In this document: piece after piece, positions 52,810 to 62,017 of the stretch
How positions within the stretch are numbered: the first letter of the stretch is position 1
Layout: every line of letters starts with the position of its first letter
Origin: Streptomyces thinghirensis
GTDB lineage: Bacteria; Actinomycetota; Actinomycetia; Streptomycetales; Streptomycetaceae
Assembly (NCBI GenBank): GCA_021502835.1
Contig: JAKFGP010000017.1
Location: 1 to 64,000, forward strand
DNA: 64,000 bases
Direction: 5' to 3'
The notes under the pieces: model-generated
Database searches by the model: none
What the model saw: the letters and a program-made list of their open reading frames with translations, nothing else
What the model was told of the DNA's origin: nothing
Made by a program: the position numbers and the translations under genes

Positions 52810-53563
52810 TCAGGTGACCGCGGAAGTGGCTCGTGAGCCGTCCGGTGTCGTCCAGTACGTGGTAGGCCAGCCCGACCAGGGCGTCCCGGTCCGCGACCTG
52901 CCCGCCCTCCCAGAGGCCGCAGGGTCCACGTCACCCCGGGGCCGACCGCCAGGGGCCGTCCGGCGAACACCGTGGAGGCGGGCGTGTGCGCGTGTCCCGT
53001 GATCAGCCCGGCGATCTCGGGCCGGCGCTCCAGCAGCGCAGCGAGGCGTTCCGGGCGCCGCAAGCGGTAGGAGTCGGGCAGGGGATGGTGCAGGGCCGTC
53101 GGCGGGTGGTGGAACGCGAGCAGGACCGGACGGTCGCCGCCGAGTCCGTCGAGGGTCGCCTCGATCCAGCCGTACGTCTCCTCGTCCAGCTCTCCCTCGT
53201 CGCTCCCCGGGATGCTGGAGTCGCACATCAGCACCGCACCGCCGTCGAAGACCCGCACCTCGTTGACCGGCCCGACCGCGGCGGGCCGCCCCCAGCAGGG
53301 CCTTGCGGTAGGGCGCGCGGCTGTCGTGGTTGCCGGGACAGGTGAGCACGGGAAACGGCGCGGTGCCGTCGCGCAGCCCCAGGACGCGGGCGGCCTCCTC
53401 GTACTCCGCCTCCGTGCCGTGGTCCGCGATGTCACCGGTCACCAGCAGGGGCGTCCACCCGCCCCGGCAGTTCCCAGAGCCGGTCGCGCACCCGTTCGGC
53501 GCGTCCGGTCGCCCGAGCGCTCCCGTCCAGGTGCAGATCGCTGATGTGCGCGAGTACGAGCAC
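52810..53563 (-). CDS. Calcineurin-like metallophosphoesterase (CpdA-like)
   Basis: About 251 residues from GTG 53563 (VLVLAHISDLHLDG). All family motifs are visible: ISDLHL, LLVTGDIADHG, LTCPGNHDSRAPY, LLAFHHPPTAL and GLITGHAHTPAS. These supply the Asp/His/Asn ligands of a dimetal centre. Likely hydrolyses a phosphodiester such as 3',5'-cAMP or a related substrate. The exact 3' end is uncertain (TGA 52810 in one frame) and overlaps the end of the PDZ gene. Only a few frameshifts (near 53470, 53285 and 52920). Its upstream region carries the 13-bp iterons. Confidence 0.82.
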
Positions 53564-53600
53564 GGTGCAGTCCCCCTCCGGGTGCCGAGGGGCACACCTC

Positions 53601-53667
53601 GTGTCCGACGTTCGTATCCGACGCCTGTGTCCAACGCCTGTGTCTAACGCTTGGCCTGTATCCAACC
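53601..53667. repeat. 13-bp tandem iterons in the divergent metallophosphoesterase/peptidase gap
   Basis: Four contiguous 13-bp units: GTGTCCGACGTTC (53601-53613), GTATCCGACGCCT (53614-53626), GTGTCCAACGCCT (53627-53639) and GTGTCTAACGCTT (53640-53652). A fifth partial GTATCCAACC follows at 53658-53667. Consensus GTRTCYRACGCYT. Thirteen is not a multiple of three, and the array lies 38-104 bp upstream of the metallophosphoesterase start, which argues for a regulatory or replication-like iteron array rather than coding sequence. Confidence 0.75.
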
Positions 53668-53684
53668 ATTAGTGGCAGTGGTTG
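53663..53684. promoter_or_regulatory. CAACCA/TGGTTG inverted repeat adjoining the iterons
   Basis: CAACCA (53663-53668) and TGGTTG (53679-53684) are perfect 6-bp arms around TTAGTGGCAG. The element abuts the last iteron and lies about 90 bp upstream of the peptidase ATG, in a locally AT-rich window. Candidate operator or promoter element for the divergent pair. Confidence 0.4.
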
Positions 53685-53772
53685 ATCAATGCCAATCGGC
53701 TCGCGTCGCTCCCTCGCCGGGGGCAGGATGCTGCCCGTAGTCCCTTCACTCTTGTTGCCCTGGGAGGCCCGG

Positions 53773-54904
53773 ATGACCGGCAGCGCGCCCGCTGCTCCCT
53801 TCACCGCCGACGACTACCGGGCCCGGATGGAGCGTGCCGCGCGGGCGGCCGCCGACGCCGGACTGGCCGGGCTGCTGGTGGCGCCGGGGCCCGACCTCGT
53901 ATGGCTCACGGGCTACGCGCCCACCGCGGCCACCGAACGGCTCACCCTGCTCGTCCTCGCCGCCGACCGCGACCCCGTACTCGTCGTCCCGACACTGGAG
54001 GCCCCCGACGCCCAGAAGGCCGCCGGCGCGCCCGCCCTGACCCTCCGCGACTGGACCGACGGCAAGGACCCCTACGCCGCCACCGCCGCCCTCCTCGACG
54101 GCTCCGGACGGTTCGGCATCAGCGACAACGCCTGGGCGATGCACCTGCTGGCCCTCCAGCGGGCGCTGCCCGGCACCTCGTACACCTCGCTCACCGACGC
54201 GCTGCCCATGCTGCGCGCCGTGAAGGACGCGGCGGAGCTGGAACTGCTGGCGGCGGCGGGAGCGGCCGCGGACGCCGCGTTCGAGGAGATCCGGAAGGTG
54301 CGCTTCGGCGGACGTCGCGAGTCCGACGTCGCCGCCGACCTCGCCCATCTGCTGCGGCGGTTCGGGCACTCCCAGGTCGACTTCACCATCGTCGCCTCCG
54401 GCCCGAACGGCGCCAATCCGCACCACGAGGTCGGCGACCGCGTCATCGAGGACGGCGACATGATCGTCCTCGACTTCGGCGGCCTGAAGGACGGGTACGG
54501 CTCCGACACCTCGCGCACCGTCCACGTCGGCGCGCCCACCGACGAGGAGCGCCGGGTGCACGACCTCGTCCGCGAGGCGCAGGAGGCGGGCTTCCGGGCG
54601 GTGCGGCCCGGCGTCGCCTGCCAGGAGGTCGACCGGGCAGCCCGCGCGGTCATCGACGGCGCCGGATACGGCGAGCACTTCATCCACCGCACCGGGCACG
54701 GCATCGGCGTCACCACGCACGAACCGCCGTACATGATCGAGGGCGAGGAGCGGCGCCTCGTGCCCGGCATGTGCTTCTCCGTCGAGCCCGGCGTCTATCT
54801 GCCCGGCCGTTTCGGGGTACGCATCGAGGACATCGTGACGGTCACCGAGGACGGCGGCCGGCGCCTCAACGACACCACCCGGGAGATGGTCGCCAGTGGA
54901 GTGA
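53773..54904 (+). CDS. M24 aminopeptidase P family (Xaa-Pro peptidase-like)
   Basis: About 377 residues from ATG 53773 (MTGSAPAAPFTADDYRARME). A creatinase-like N-domain (LVAPGPDLVWLTGYAP, LVVPTLEAPDAQKAAGAP) precedes the pita-bread catalytic domain: LRRFGHSQVDFTIVASGPNG, ANPHHEVGDRVIEDGDMIVL, DFGGLKDGYGSDTSRTVHVG (Asp ligands), HFIHRTGHGIGVTTHEPPYM (His), GMCFSVEPGVYLPGRFGVRI (Glu) and EDIVTVTEDGGRR (Glu). A one-base shift near 54897 removes the natural stop. In the corrected frame the end is VE at TGA 54902-54904. Cleaves Xaa-Pro bonds in peptides, Mn/Co-dependent. Very clean sequence otherwise. Confidence 0.86.
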
Positions 54905-54958
54905 CCGGCGCAGAAGGACTCCCACGCCCCGGCAGACCCGGAAGACGACGGCGCGACC

Positions 54959-55906
54959 ATGACCCAGGCACCGACACCCACCGCGGAAACCGTCCGCCGA
55001 CTGGTCCGTTCCCTGCTGGGGAGAACGCGGAACCCGACGTGCGGCCCGTCGCCGAGGGCGCCGGGCCCGCCACCTGGTGGGTCGGCACCCGGCATGTGCT
55101 GCGCCTGGCCCCGGACCGCGAGACCGCGGCACGGCAGCGGCGCGAACTGCGCCTGCGCGAGCTGGTCCGCCCGTACGTCCCCGTCGCGGTGCCGGCGGAG
55201 TGTCGCGCACGGCGAGTGGGCGCCGGGCCTGACCTACACGCTGGACGCCAAGGTGCCCGGCGGGTCGGGCGAGGACCACGACGTGTCGGCCCTGGGCGAG
55301 GCGGACCTCGCGGCGCTGCTCACCGGAGTGCGCGAGGTGCCGGTCCGCCAGGCCGAGACCCTCGGGGTGCCCGGGCCGCCCCGCGTTCCCTGGAGTCGCT
55401 GCGGGAGGCCGCCGAGCGCGCCGCCCGGCGCCTCGCCGAGGCCGACGAGTTCGACTCCCGCGCGGCCGGAGCGGCTCACCCGGTCGGCGACGGTCCAGCT
55501 GGGCGCCCAGCCCGGCGCGGCGGTCCTGGTCCACCACGGGCTGGCCGGCGAGCACCTCGTGGTCGGTGCCGACGGCCGGGTGCGCGGTGTCCTCGGCTGG
55601 ACCGACGCGGTCCTCGGCGACCCGGCCGAGGACATCGCCGGGCTCGCGCTCTCGGTGGGCTCGCCCGCCGCCGTCCGCGCCGCCACCCTCGCCGGTTACG
55701 GCGCCCGGCCGTGCCTGCGCGGCCTGTGGCTGGCCCGCTGCGACACCCTCGTCCACCTCGCCGCTGCCCTCTCCGGCCGGGCGTCGGCGCCGGCGGCCGG
55801 GTCGCTGCCCCTGCTCAGAACCCGGCTGCGGCGCGCCTGGGAGCCGATCATGCTGGAACGGGTGACGGAGCTGCGCGGGGACGGCACGGACGACGAGCCG
55901 TCCTGA
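54959..55906 (+). CDS. Aminoglycoside phosphotransferase (APH)-like protein
   Basis: About 316 residues from ATG 54959 (MTQAPTPTAETVRRLVRSLL). WWVGTRHVLRLAPDRETAAR holds the ATP-binding strand, then YTLDAKVPGGS, VSALGEADLAALLTGVREVP, VQLGAQPGAAVLVHHGLAGE, HLVVGADGRVRGVLGWTDAV and LGDPAEDIAGLALSVGSPAA. The catalytic H-x-D of active kinases reads HHGLAGEHLVV here (no Asp), but W-T-D corresponds to the DxD-like Mg ligand region. So it may be a non-antibiotic small-molecule kinase or an inactive relative. Stop TGA 55904-55906. Paired shifts lie near 55020, 55200, 55380 and 55465. Confidence 0.72.
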   Translation: MTQAPTPTAETVRRLVRSLLGRTRNPTCGPSPRAPGPPPGGSAPGMCCAWPRTARPRHGSGANCACASWSARTSPSRCRRSVAHGEWAPGLTYTLDAKVPGGSGEDHDVSALGEADLAALLTGVREVPVRQAETLGVPGPPRVPWSRCGRPPSAPPGASPRPTSSTPARPERLTRSATVQLGAQPGAAVLVHHGLAGEHLVVGADGRVRGVLGWTDAVLGDPAEDIAGLALSVGSPAAVRAATLAGYGARPCLRGLWLARCDTLVHLAAALSGRASAPAAGSLPLLRTRLRRAWEPIMLERVTELRGDGTDDEPS

Positions 55907-55913
55907 GCGCCCG

Positions 55914-57653
55914 TCACTCCTGTACGAGCACGACACTCGACTCGCCCGGTACCCGCAGCACCCCGTCCGCCCCCGGCGCCTGCACCGGCTCCCACGCGGC
56001 GAGCACGCGCGCGGGGCGGGTGCCCAGCGGGATCGCCGCCGGTTCGGCGCCCAGGTTGACGGCCACCCGGATGTCGCCGCGCCGGAACGCCAGCCAGCGC
56101 GCCTCGGCGTCGTACGCCACCCGGGTGTCGGCGAGGTCCGGGTCGGTCAGGTCCGGTTGCCCGCTCCGCAGGGCGATCAGCCGGCGGTACCAGTCCAGTA
56201 CGCGCGCGTGCGGCTGGCGTTCCGGCTCGGACCAGTCGAGGCAGGACCGTTCGCGCGTCGCCGGGTCCTGGGGTCGGGCACGTCCTCCTCCTTCCAGCCG
56301 TGCGCGGCGAACTCACGCCGCCTGCCGCTCCGTACCGCCTGGGCGAGTTCCGGGTCGGTGTGGTCGGTGAAGAACTGCCACGGGTGCCCGCCGCCCATCC
56401 TCGCCCATGAACAGCATCGGTGTGAACGGCGCGGTCAGCGTCAGCGTCGCGGCGCAGGCCGCCAGGCCGGGGGAGACCAGCGCGGCCAGGCGGTCACCCT
56501 GGGCGCGGTTGCCGACCTGGTCGTGGGTCTGGCTGTAGCCGGTCAGCCGGTGGGCGGCCACCCGGCCGCGGTCCAGCGCGCGGCCGTGACCGCGCCCCGG
56601 AAGCTGGAGTAGGTGCCGTCGTGGAAGTAGCCCCGCGTCAGCGTCTTGGCCAGCGCCGCCAGCGGAGCCCGCGCGAAGTCGGCGGTAGTAGCCCTGCGAC
56701 TCCCCGGTGAGCGCGGCGTGCAGGGCGTGGTGGAAGTCGTCGTTCCACTGCGCGTGCACGCCCAGGCCGCCCTCCGCGCGCGGGGTGATGATCCGCGGGT
56801 CGTTGAGGTCGGACTCGGCGATCAGGAACAGTGGGCGCTCCAGGTCGGCGGCGAGGCCGTCCACCGCCGTCGACAGCTCCTCCAGGAAGTGGCACGCGCG
56901 CGTGTCCACCAGGGCGTGCACCGCGTCCAGGCGCAGTCCGTCGACCCGGTAGTCCCGCAGCCACGCCAGCGCGCTGTCCACCAGATAGGCCCGCACCTCG
57001 TCCGAGCCGGGGGCGTCCAGGTTGACGGCGACGCCCCAGGGCGTGTGGTGGGTGTCGGTGAAGTACGGGCCGAAGGCGGGCAGGTAGTTGCCGGACGGGC
57101 CCAGGTGGTTGTGCACCACGTCGAGGACCACGCCCAGGCCCAGTTCGAGGGCCCGGTCGACGAACCGTTTCAGCGCCTCGGTCCGCCGTACGGCTCGTGC
57201 ACCGCCCACAACGAGACACCCTCGTACCCCCAGCCGTGCCGGCCCGGGAACGGGCACAACGGCATCACTCGACGTGGGTGACGCCCAGTCCGGCCAGGTG
57301 GTCGAGCCGCTCGGCGGCGGCGTCGAGGGTGCCCTCGGGCGTGTAGGTGCCCACGTGCAGCTCGTACAGCACACCGCCGGGCGGCGGCCGCCCGCCCCAC
57401 TCGGCACGCCACGCGTACCGTCCGTGGTCGACGACCGCGCTGAGCCCGTCCGGTCCGTCCGGCTGCCTGCGCGAACGCGGGTCCGGCAGCACCGGCCCGT
57501 CGTCCACCGCGAAGCCGTACCGCGAGCCGTCGCGCGCCTCCCCTGACCGCACCACCACCCCGGCCGCTCCGGATCGCGCTCCAACGCGCGCGTGACGCCG
57601 TCGCACGTCAGCGTCGTTCGGCCGGCCTGCGGTGCCCACACCTCGAACTGCAC
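55914..57653 (-). CDS. treZ: Malto-oligosyltrehalose trehalohydrolase
   Basis: GH13 enzyme that releases trehalose from maltooligosyl-trehalose made by TreY. About 580 residues from GTG 57653 ([15 protein letters not shown]). [60 protein letters not shown] and [20 protein letters not shown] precede [20 protein letters not shown] (nucleophile Asp), [16 protein letters not shown] (acid/base Glu), [14 protein letters not shown] and [14 protein letters not shown]. The end [10 protein letters not shown] stops at TGA 55914-55916. Cytosolic trehalose synthesis. Shifts lie near 57540, 57265, 57185, 56690, 56600, 56400 and 56270. Its partner treY is at the right edge of the window. Confidence 0.88.
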
Positions 57654-57850
57654 GGACGGTTCCCCTTCGTCTGCTCACCGTGATGTAGCCCGTCCATGGT
57701 CCTGCAAAAGTGATCTCCGCGCTGCTGAAAGTCCCCGATTGCGGCGCATGTCGTACCGCGCTCCCGCGTGCGACGGCGTGCACGGCGCGCGCGTGGCGGC
57801 CGTTTCCCGTCTTCTGGACACTCCGGCCCGGCTGACCGACAATCACCAGC

Positions 57851-58403
57851 GTGACGTCGTCCTTCGAGTTCCACACGTACCCCGCGCGGTTGTCCGACGC
57901 GGAGCGCGACAAGGCGCTGAAGGTGCTCCGGGACGGCGTCGCCATGGGTCGGCTGTCGCACGACACGTTCATCCGCAGGATGGAGCTGGCGCTCGCCGCC
58001 CGCCGCCTGGAGGATCTCGCCCCGCTCACCGCCGACCTGCCCACCGAGGGCCGGGTGTCGCGGCTGGTGTTCGGCACCGTCGAGGCGGTGTCCGGGTTCG
58101 GCGCTGCGGCTGCGCAGGGCCTGGCAGGCCGAGCGGCTGCCCAAGCTGCTGCTGCCGCACCCCGGTGCCGGACATCCGCTGCGCATAGGGCGCGACCCGG
58201 CGAGCGGGCTGCGCCTGACCCACGAGACGGTATCCCGCGTGCATGCCGAACCGAGCCGCCAGGGCGGTATGTGGGTGCTGCGCGACCTGGGCTCCACCAA
58301 CGGCACCACCGTCAACGGGCGGCGGGTCATCGACGCGGCCGTCGTGCGCGAGGGTGACCAGATCGGCTTCGGCCAGATGGCCTTCCGCCTCGCGGTGAAC
58401 TGA
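57851..58403 (+). CDS. DUF1707-FHA domain protein
   Basis: About 184 residues from GTG 57851 (MTSSFEFHTYPARLSDAERD). The DUF1707 part (LRDGVAMGRLSHDTFIRRME, LALAARRLEDLAPLTADLP) is followed by a linker and an FHA domain: GHPLRIGRDPASGLRLTHET (R for phosphothreonine), VSRVHAE (S-R-x-H), WVLRDLGSTNGTTVNGRRVI (G-S-x-N-G) and VREGDQIGFGQMAFRLAVN, ending at TGA 58401-58403. Predicted phosphothreonine reader downstream of Ser/Thr kinases. Divergent from treZ. Shifts lie near 58110 and 58245. Confidence 0.82.
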
Positions 58404-58570
58404 GCCGGAGGACGGGGAGAAGGGTGACGGAGCACAGCTCTGGCCTGGGCTTCACTCGGGGTTGTGTATTTCCGTGCGGTTTTCGGCGCGGTGTTCGGTT
58501 CGGTGTTCGGGGTGCTCCCGTGAGGCAAACCCTTTGCTCTTTCATGGTGTTGACGTACACGTCCGGTCGG
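58404..58570 (+). promoter_or_regulatory. Upstream region of the carboxypeptidase gene
   Basis: 167 bases with lower GC than the genes and a short direct repeat GGTGTTCGG at about 58489 and 58501. TTGACG lies about 23 bases before the ATG at 58571, too close to be a normal -35 for a leadered message. The likely promoter lies in this stretch but I cannot place boxes firmly. Confidence 0.3.
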
Positions 58571-59975
58571 ATGACTGTGCGTACACCGAGCACGCCAGGT
58601 GAACCGTCAGTCCGCATCGTGGAGGTGTGCCTGCCGCCCCTCCTGCGTTATCCGACCGTGGACGAGCTGGGCGTCCGGGCCGCCGCTCTCGTCGCCCGTC
58701 ATCCCGGACACGCCCGGCTGCGCCGCGTCGGCACGTCCCGCGCGGGCACCCCGCTGTGGCTGCTCTCCGTCGGCCACGGCAGCCGCCAGGCCCTCGTCGT
58801 CGCCGGGCCGCACGCCAACGAACCCGTGGGCGGCGCCACCGTCCTGCGGCTGGCCGAGCGCGCCCTGGCCGATCCCCGGCTCACCGAGGGCGCCGACGCC
58901 ACCTGGAATTTGCTGCTGTGCGTCGACCCCGACGGTCTGCGCCGCAACGAGGGCTGGCTGTCCGGCCCGTACACCCTCGGCCGCTACGCCCGGAACTTCT
59001 TCCGGCCCGGTTTTCTGGAGCAGCCCGAGTGGCTGCCCCACGGCCCGACCACGCCGCGCTCCCGGAGACCCGAACCCTGCTCGCGCTCCAGGACGAACTG
59101 CGCCCTTCCTGCAGTGCTCCCTGCACGGCGTCGACGTCGGCGGCGGCTTCGTCGAGCTGACCCACGACCTGCCGGGCATCGCCCAGCGCATCGCCCACAC
59201 CGCGCCCGGCTCGGCATCCCCCGCGAACTCGGCGCCTACGACACCCTGTACTGGCCCGACCTGGGCCCCGCCGTCTACCGCATCCCGCCGCCCCGGCGCG
59301 GCGACCTCACGGCGGCCATCACGGAGGCCGCCGTCGAGTCGACGTGGTGTCACCCGGAGCGGTACGGCACCGTCACCGCGGTCGTCGAGGCGCCCATGTG
59401 GGGTGTCGCCGCCGTGGCGGACGGCTCGTCACCGGCGGACCGCGACGGGGTGCTGCGCTCCGTGAGCCGCACCCTGCGTCACGACACCCGGCGTCTGCAC
59501 CGCGTCCTGGCCTGGGTCCGGCCGCACCTCGCCACCGTGCCGGAGGCGGCACCTCCTCGCGCCGGTCGACGACTACCTGCTGGTCTAACCCAGGCTCGCC
59601 GACGCGTGGGACCCCGACACCGACGACGGATCGGGGCGCTCCCTGCCGCCGATGAGCACCGCCCACCTGGTCGCCCTGCGCCTCGCCGGACGGCGCCTGG
59701 CCCTCGGACCCGGGGCTGCTGCACCAACTGGTGACCCGTACCGGAGGTGATCCGGCGGGCGTCCTGCCCGAGCTGGACCGGCTGGTCGACGAAGGCTGCG
59801 CCGACTACCGCGGGGTTGCGCCGCCCGCTGGATCCCGGTCGCACGCCAGGTCGAGTACCAGACGCAGGTCGTACTCGCCGCGTTCGAACTGGCCGGGCGG
59901 CGCCCCACCGCGGGCTCCCGTTCGGGTGAGCGGAGCTGGGGTTCCGAGCCCGCGGTGCCGATGCACCGGGAATGA
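58571..59975 (+). CDS. M14-family zinc carboxypeptidase
   Basis: About 468 residues from ATG 58571 (MTVRTPSTPGEPSVRIVEVC). TVDELGVRAAALVARHPGHA, GTPLWLLSVGHGSRQALVVA and GPHANEPVGGATVLRLAERA (H-x-x-E zinc motif) are followed by WNLLLCVDPDGLRRNEGWLS, QCSLHGVDVGGGFVELTHDL (zinc His), GIPRELGAYDTLYWPDLGPA and TVTAVVEAPMWGVAAV (catalytic Glu). A C-terminal helical domain ends AVPMHRE at TGA 59973-59975. No signal peptide is evident, so it may act in the cytosol. Cleaves C-terminal residues from peptides or cell-wall fragments. Shifts lie near 59045, 59110, 59210, 59560, 59700 and 59815. Overlaps the inhibitor gene. Confidence 0.8.
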
Positions 59976-60435
59976 CCCACACCATCACGGCCCGAGCGGC
60001 CCGGGCCGGCCTCCTGGCGGCCGCGGCCGCCCTCCTCCTCACCTGCGCGAGCCCGGCGCAGGCCGTCGCGGAGCGGGAACCGGCCAACGACTGGCTCCTG
60101 CTCACGGTCAGCCAAGGCGATGCCCGGGCAGGAGTCCGGCCCGGCGCCCCGTCAGGGGTCCGTCCGGCGCCACACGCGGCGCCCTCCTGCTGTGCGACCC
60201 GCCCAGGGGACACGCCCGCGCGGCCCGCGCCTGCGCGGAACTCGACGCGACGGACGGCCGCATCGCCGACATCCCGCTGCGGGACACCCACTGCCCGATG
60301 ATCTACGCCCCGGTGACCGCCCACGCGCGCGGGCAGTGGCGGGGACAGCCGGTGGAGTACACGCAGGTCTTCCCCAACCCGTGCGTGATGGCGGCACGGA
60401 CGGGGTCGGTGTTCGCTTGGGACACGCAGGGGTGA
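59972..60435 (+). CDS. Streptomyces subtilisin inhibitor (SSI) family protease inhibitor
   Basis: About 154 residues from ATG 59972, overlapping the carboxypeptidase stop as ATGA. Signal peptide ARAGLLAAAAALLLTCASPA ends with AQA. The mature part has DWLLLTVSQGDA, VRALLLCDPPRGHARAARAC, AELDATDGRIADIPL, THCPMIYAPVTAHARGQWRG, VEYTQVFPNPCVMAARTGSV and FAWDTQG. The four mature Cys match the two SSI disulfides. The reactive loop C-P-M-I-Y-A-P has Met at P1, like the founding SSI. Secreted inhibitor of subtilisin-like and some other serine proteases. Shifts lie near 60120 and 60170. TGA 60433-60435. Confidence 0.85.
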
Positions 60436-60494
60436 GCGGGCAGGGCCGGCGGGCGGGTGGAGACGTCGGTACGCCTCACCCGCCTCCGGCCGTG

Positions 60495-61895
60495 TCACTG
60501 CTGGTGCAGTCCGCGGTCCGACAGGGTCAGGAATGCCTCGCCCACCGCCTCCGACAGGGTGGGGTGGGCGTGGATGTGGCAGGCCACGTCGGCGGGCTCG
60601 GCGTCCCAGCCGACGATCAGCTGGTTCTCGGCGATCATCTCCGACACGTGCGGTCCCACCAGGTGCACGCCGAGCACCCGGCCGCCCCTTCCTCGGCGAC
60701 GACCTCCACCATCCCGCCCCCCGCCCGTGCACCATCCCCTTGGCGACGGCCGTCAACGGCATGACATTGACGGACACCGCGTACCCGCGCGCGTGCCTCC
60801 GCCTCGCTCAGGCCCACGGCCGCGGTCTGCGGCGCCGAGTGACGTCACCCGGTACGGCCGCGTAGTCGACGGGCGCGGACGGCACGCCCGCCAGGGTCTC
60901 GGCCACCAGCAGGCCCTCCGCGAACGACGCGTGGGCCAGCCCGAGCGACGGGGGCGGCAGCAGGTCGCCCACGACGTGGACGCCGGGGGCCGCCGTTTCG
61001 AGCCGGTCCCAGTCGGCCGGTACGACGAAACCCCGCTGGTCGGTCTCCAGGCCCGCGGCGGCCGGGCCGAGGCCGTCGGTGACTGGCGCCCGCCCCACGG
61101 CCACCAGGAGCCGCTCGGCCTCGACGGTGAGGGTCTCGCCCCGGGGACGTACGCACGCGCGCGCGTACGCCGTCGTCGATCACCTCGGCGTCCAGCAGGC
61201 GGGCACCCACCCGCACGTCGACGCCGCGCTTCTTCAGACCGCGCGTCAGATGGCGGCTCACGTCGGCGTCCTCCAGCGGCACGATCCGGTCGGCGGCCTC
61301 CACGAGGGTCACCTCCGCGCCCATCGACCGGTGGAACGAGGCGTACTCGACGCCGATCGCGCCGCCGCCCAGCACCAGCACGGACGCCGGCAGACCGGGC
61401 GCGAACAGCGCGTCGTCGCTGGTCACCACGCGCGCCGCCCGTCCGACGCGAGCTCGGGGAGCGTGCGCGAGGCGCGAACCGGTGGCGAGGACGACGCCCC
61501 GGCGTGCGGTGAGTCGCGCGCCGTCGCCCGCACGGTCCGGGCGCCCGTCCGCCGCGCGTCGCCCCGCACCACCCGCACGCCCGCGTGGGCGAGGTGCACC
61601 TCCACGCCCATGTGGTTGCGGCTCACGATGTCGTCGCGGGTGGCGACCAGGGCCGGCCAGTCGACGCCGTCCAGGCTCGCCTTCACACCCCAGCGCTCGC
61701 GTGCCTCGGCTATCGCGTCGACCAGTTCGGCGGCGTGCAGCATCACCTTGCTCGGGATGCGGCCGCGGTGCAGACAGGTCCCGCCGACCTTGTCGCGTTC
61801 GACGAGGGCGACGTCGAGATCCAGGGCCGCGCACGCAGAGCGGTGCTGCAGCCGCCGGTGCCGCCACCGATGACGATCACGTCGTGTGTGTTCAT
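60495..61895 (-). CDS. lpdA: Dihydrolipoyl dehydrogenase
   Basis: E3 flavoprotein of 2-oxoacid dehydrogenase complexes. About 467 residues from ATG 61895 (MNTHDVIVIGGGTGGCSTAL). FAD loop GGGTGG, then KVGGTCLHRGRIPSKVMLHA, where the second redox cysteine of C-x4-C reads Arg. GVVLATGSRLA, VLVLGGGAIGVEYASFHRSM (NAD), DRIVPLEDADVSRHLTRGLK, LETAAPGVHVVGDLLPPPSL (FAD) and GRVLGVHLVGPHVSEMIAEN follow, and HIHAHPTLSEAVGEAFLTLS contains the active-site H-x-H-P-T-x-S-E-x dyad. Ends GLHQQ at TGA 60495-60497. Shifts lie near 61830, 61440, 61150, 60840, 60730 and 60690. Divergent from LysR. Confidence 0.85.
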
Positions 61896-62017
61896 GCCTC
61901 AGCGTCCGCCCGGCCCTTGTCGTGAGTCCAAGGCAATGTTCTCGTGGGTTCGATGCAGGACGTTCGTGGCGGCAGCCGGTGACGCGGCGGTGGTTGGCGG
62001 TGGTTGGGGGGACGGGA

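Noticed and set aside
53601..53667. CRISPR array
   Set aside because: Units are 13 bp and contiguous with no spacers and no cas genes.
53746..55095. 449-codon minus open frame opposite the M24 peptidase
   Set aside because: Antisense shadow of a well-supported gene, enabled by GC3 bias.
53689..56370. A single 893-codon forward open frame
   Set aside because: It joins the M24 peptidase, the APH-like protein and antisense treZ sequence only because of a frameshift; the corrected stop at 54902-54904 and separate ATG at 54959 explain it.
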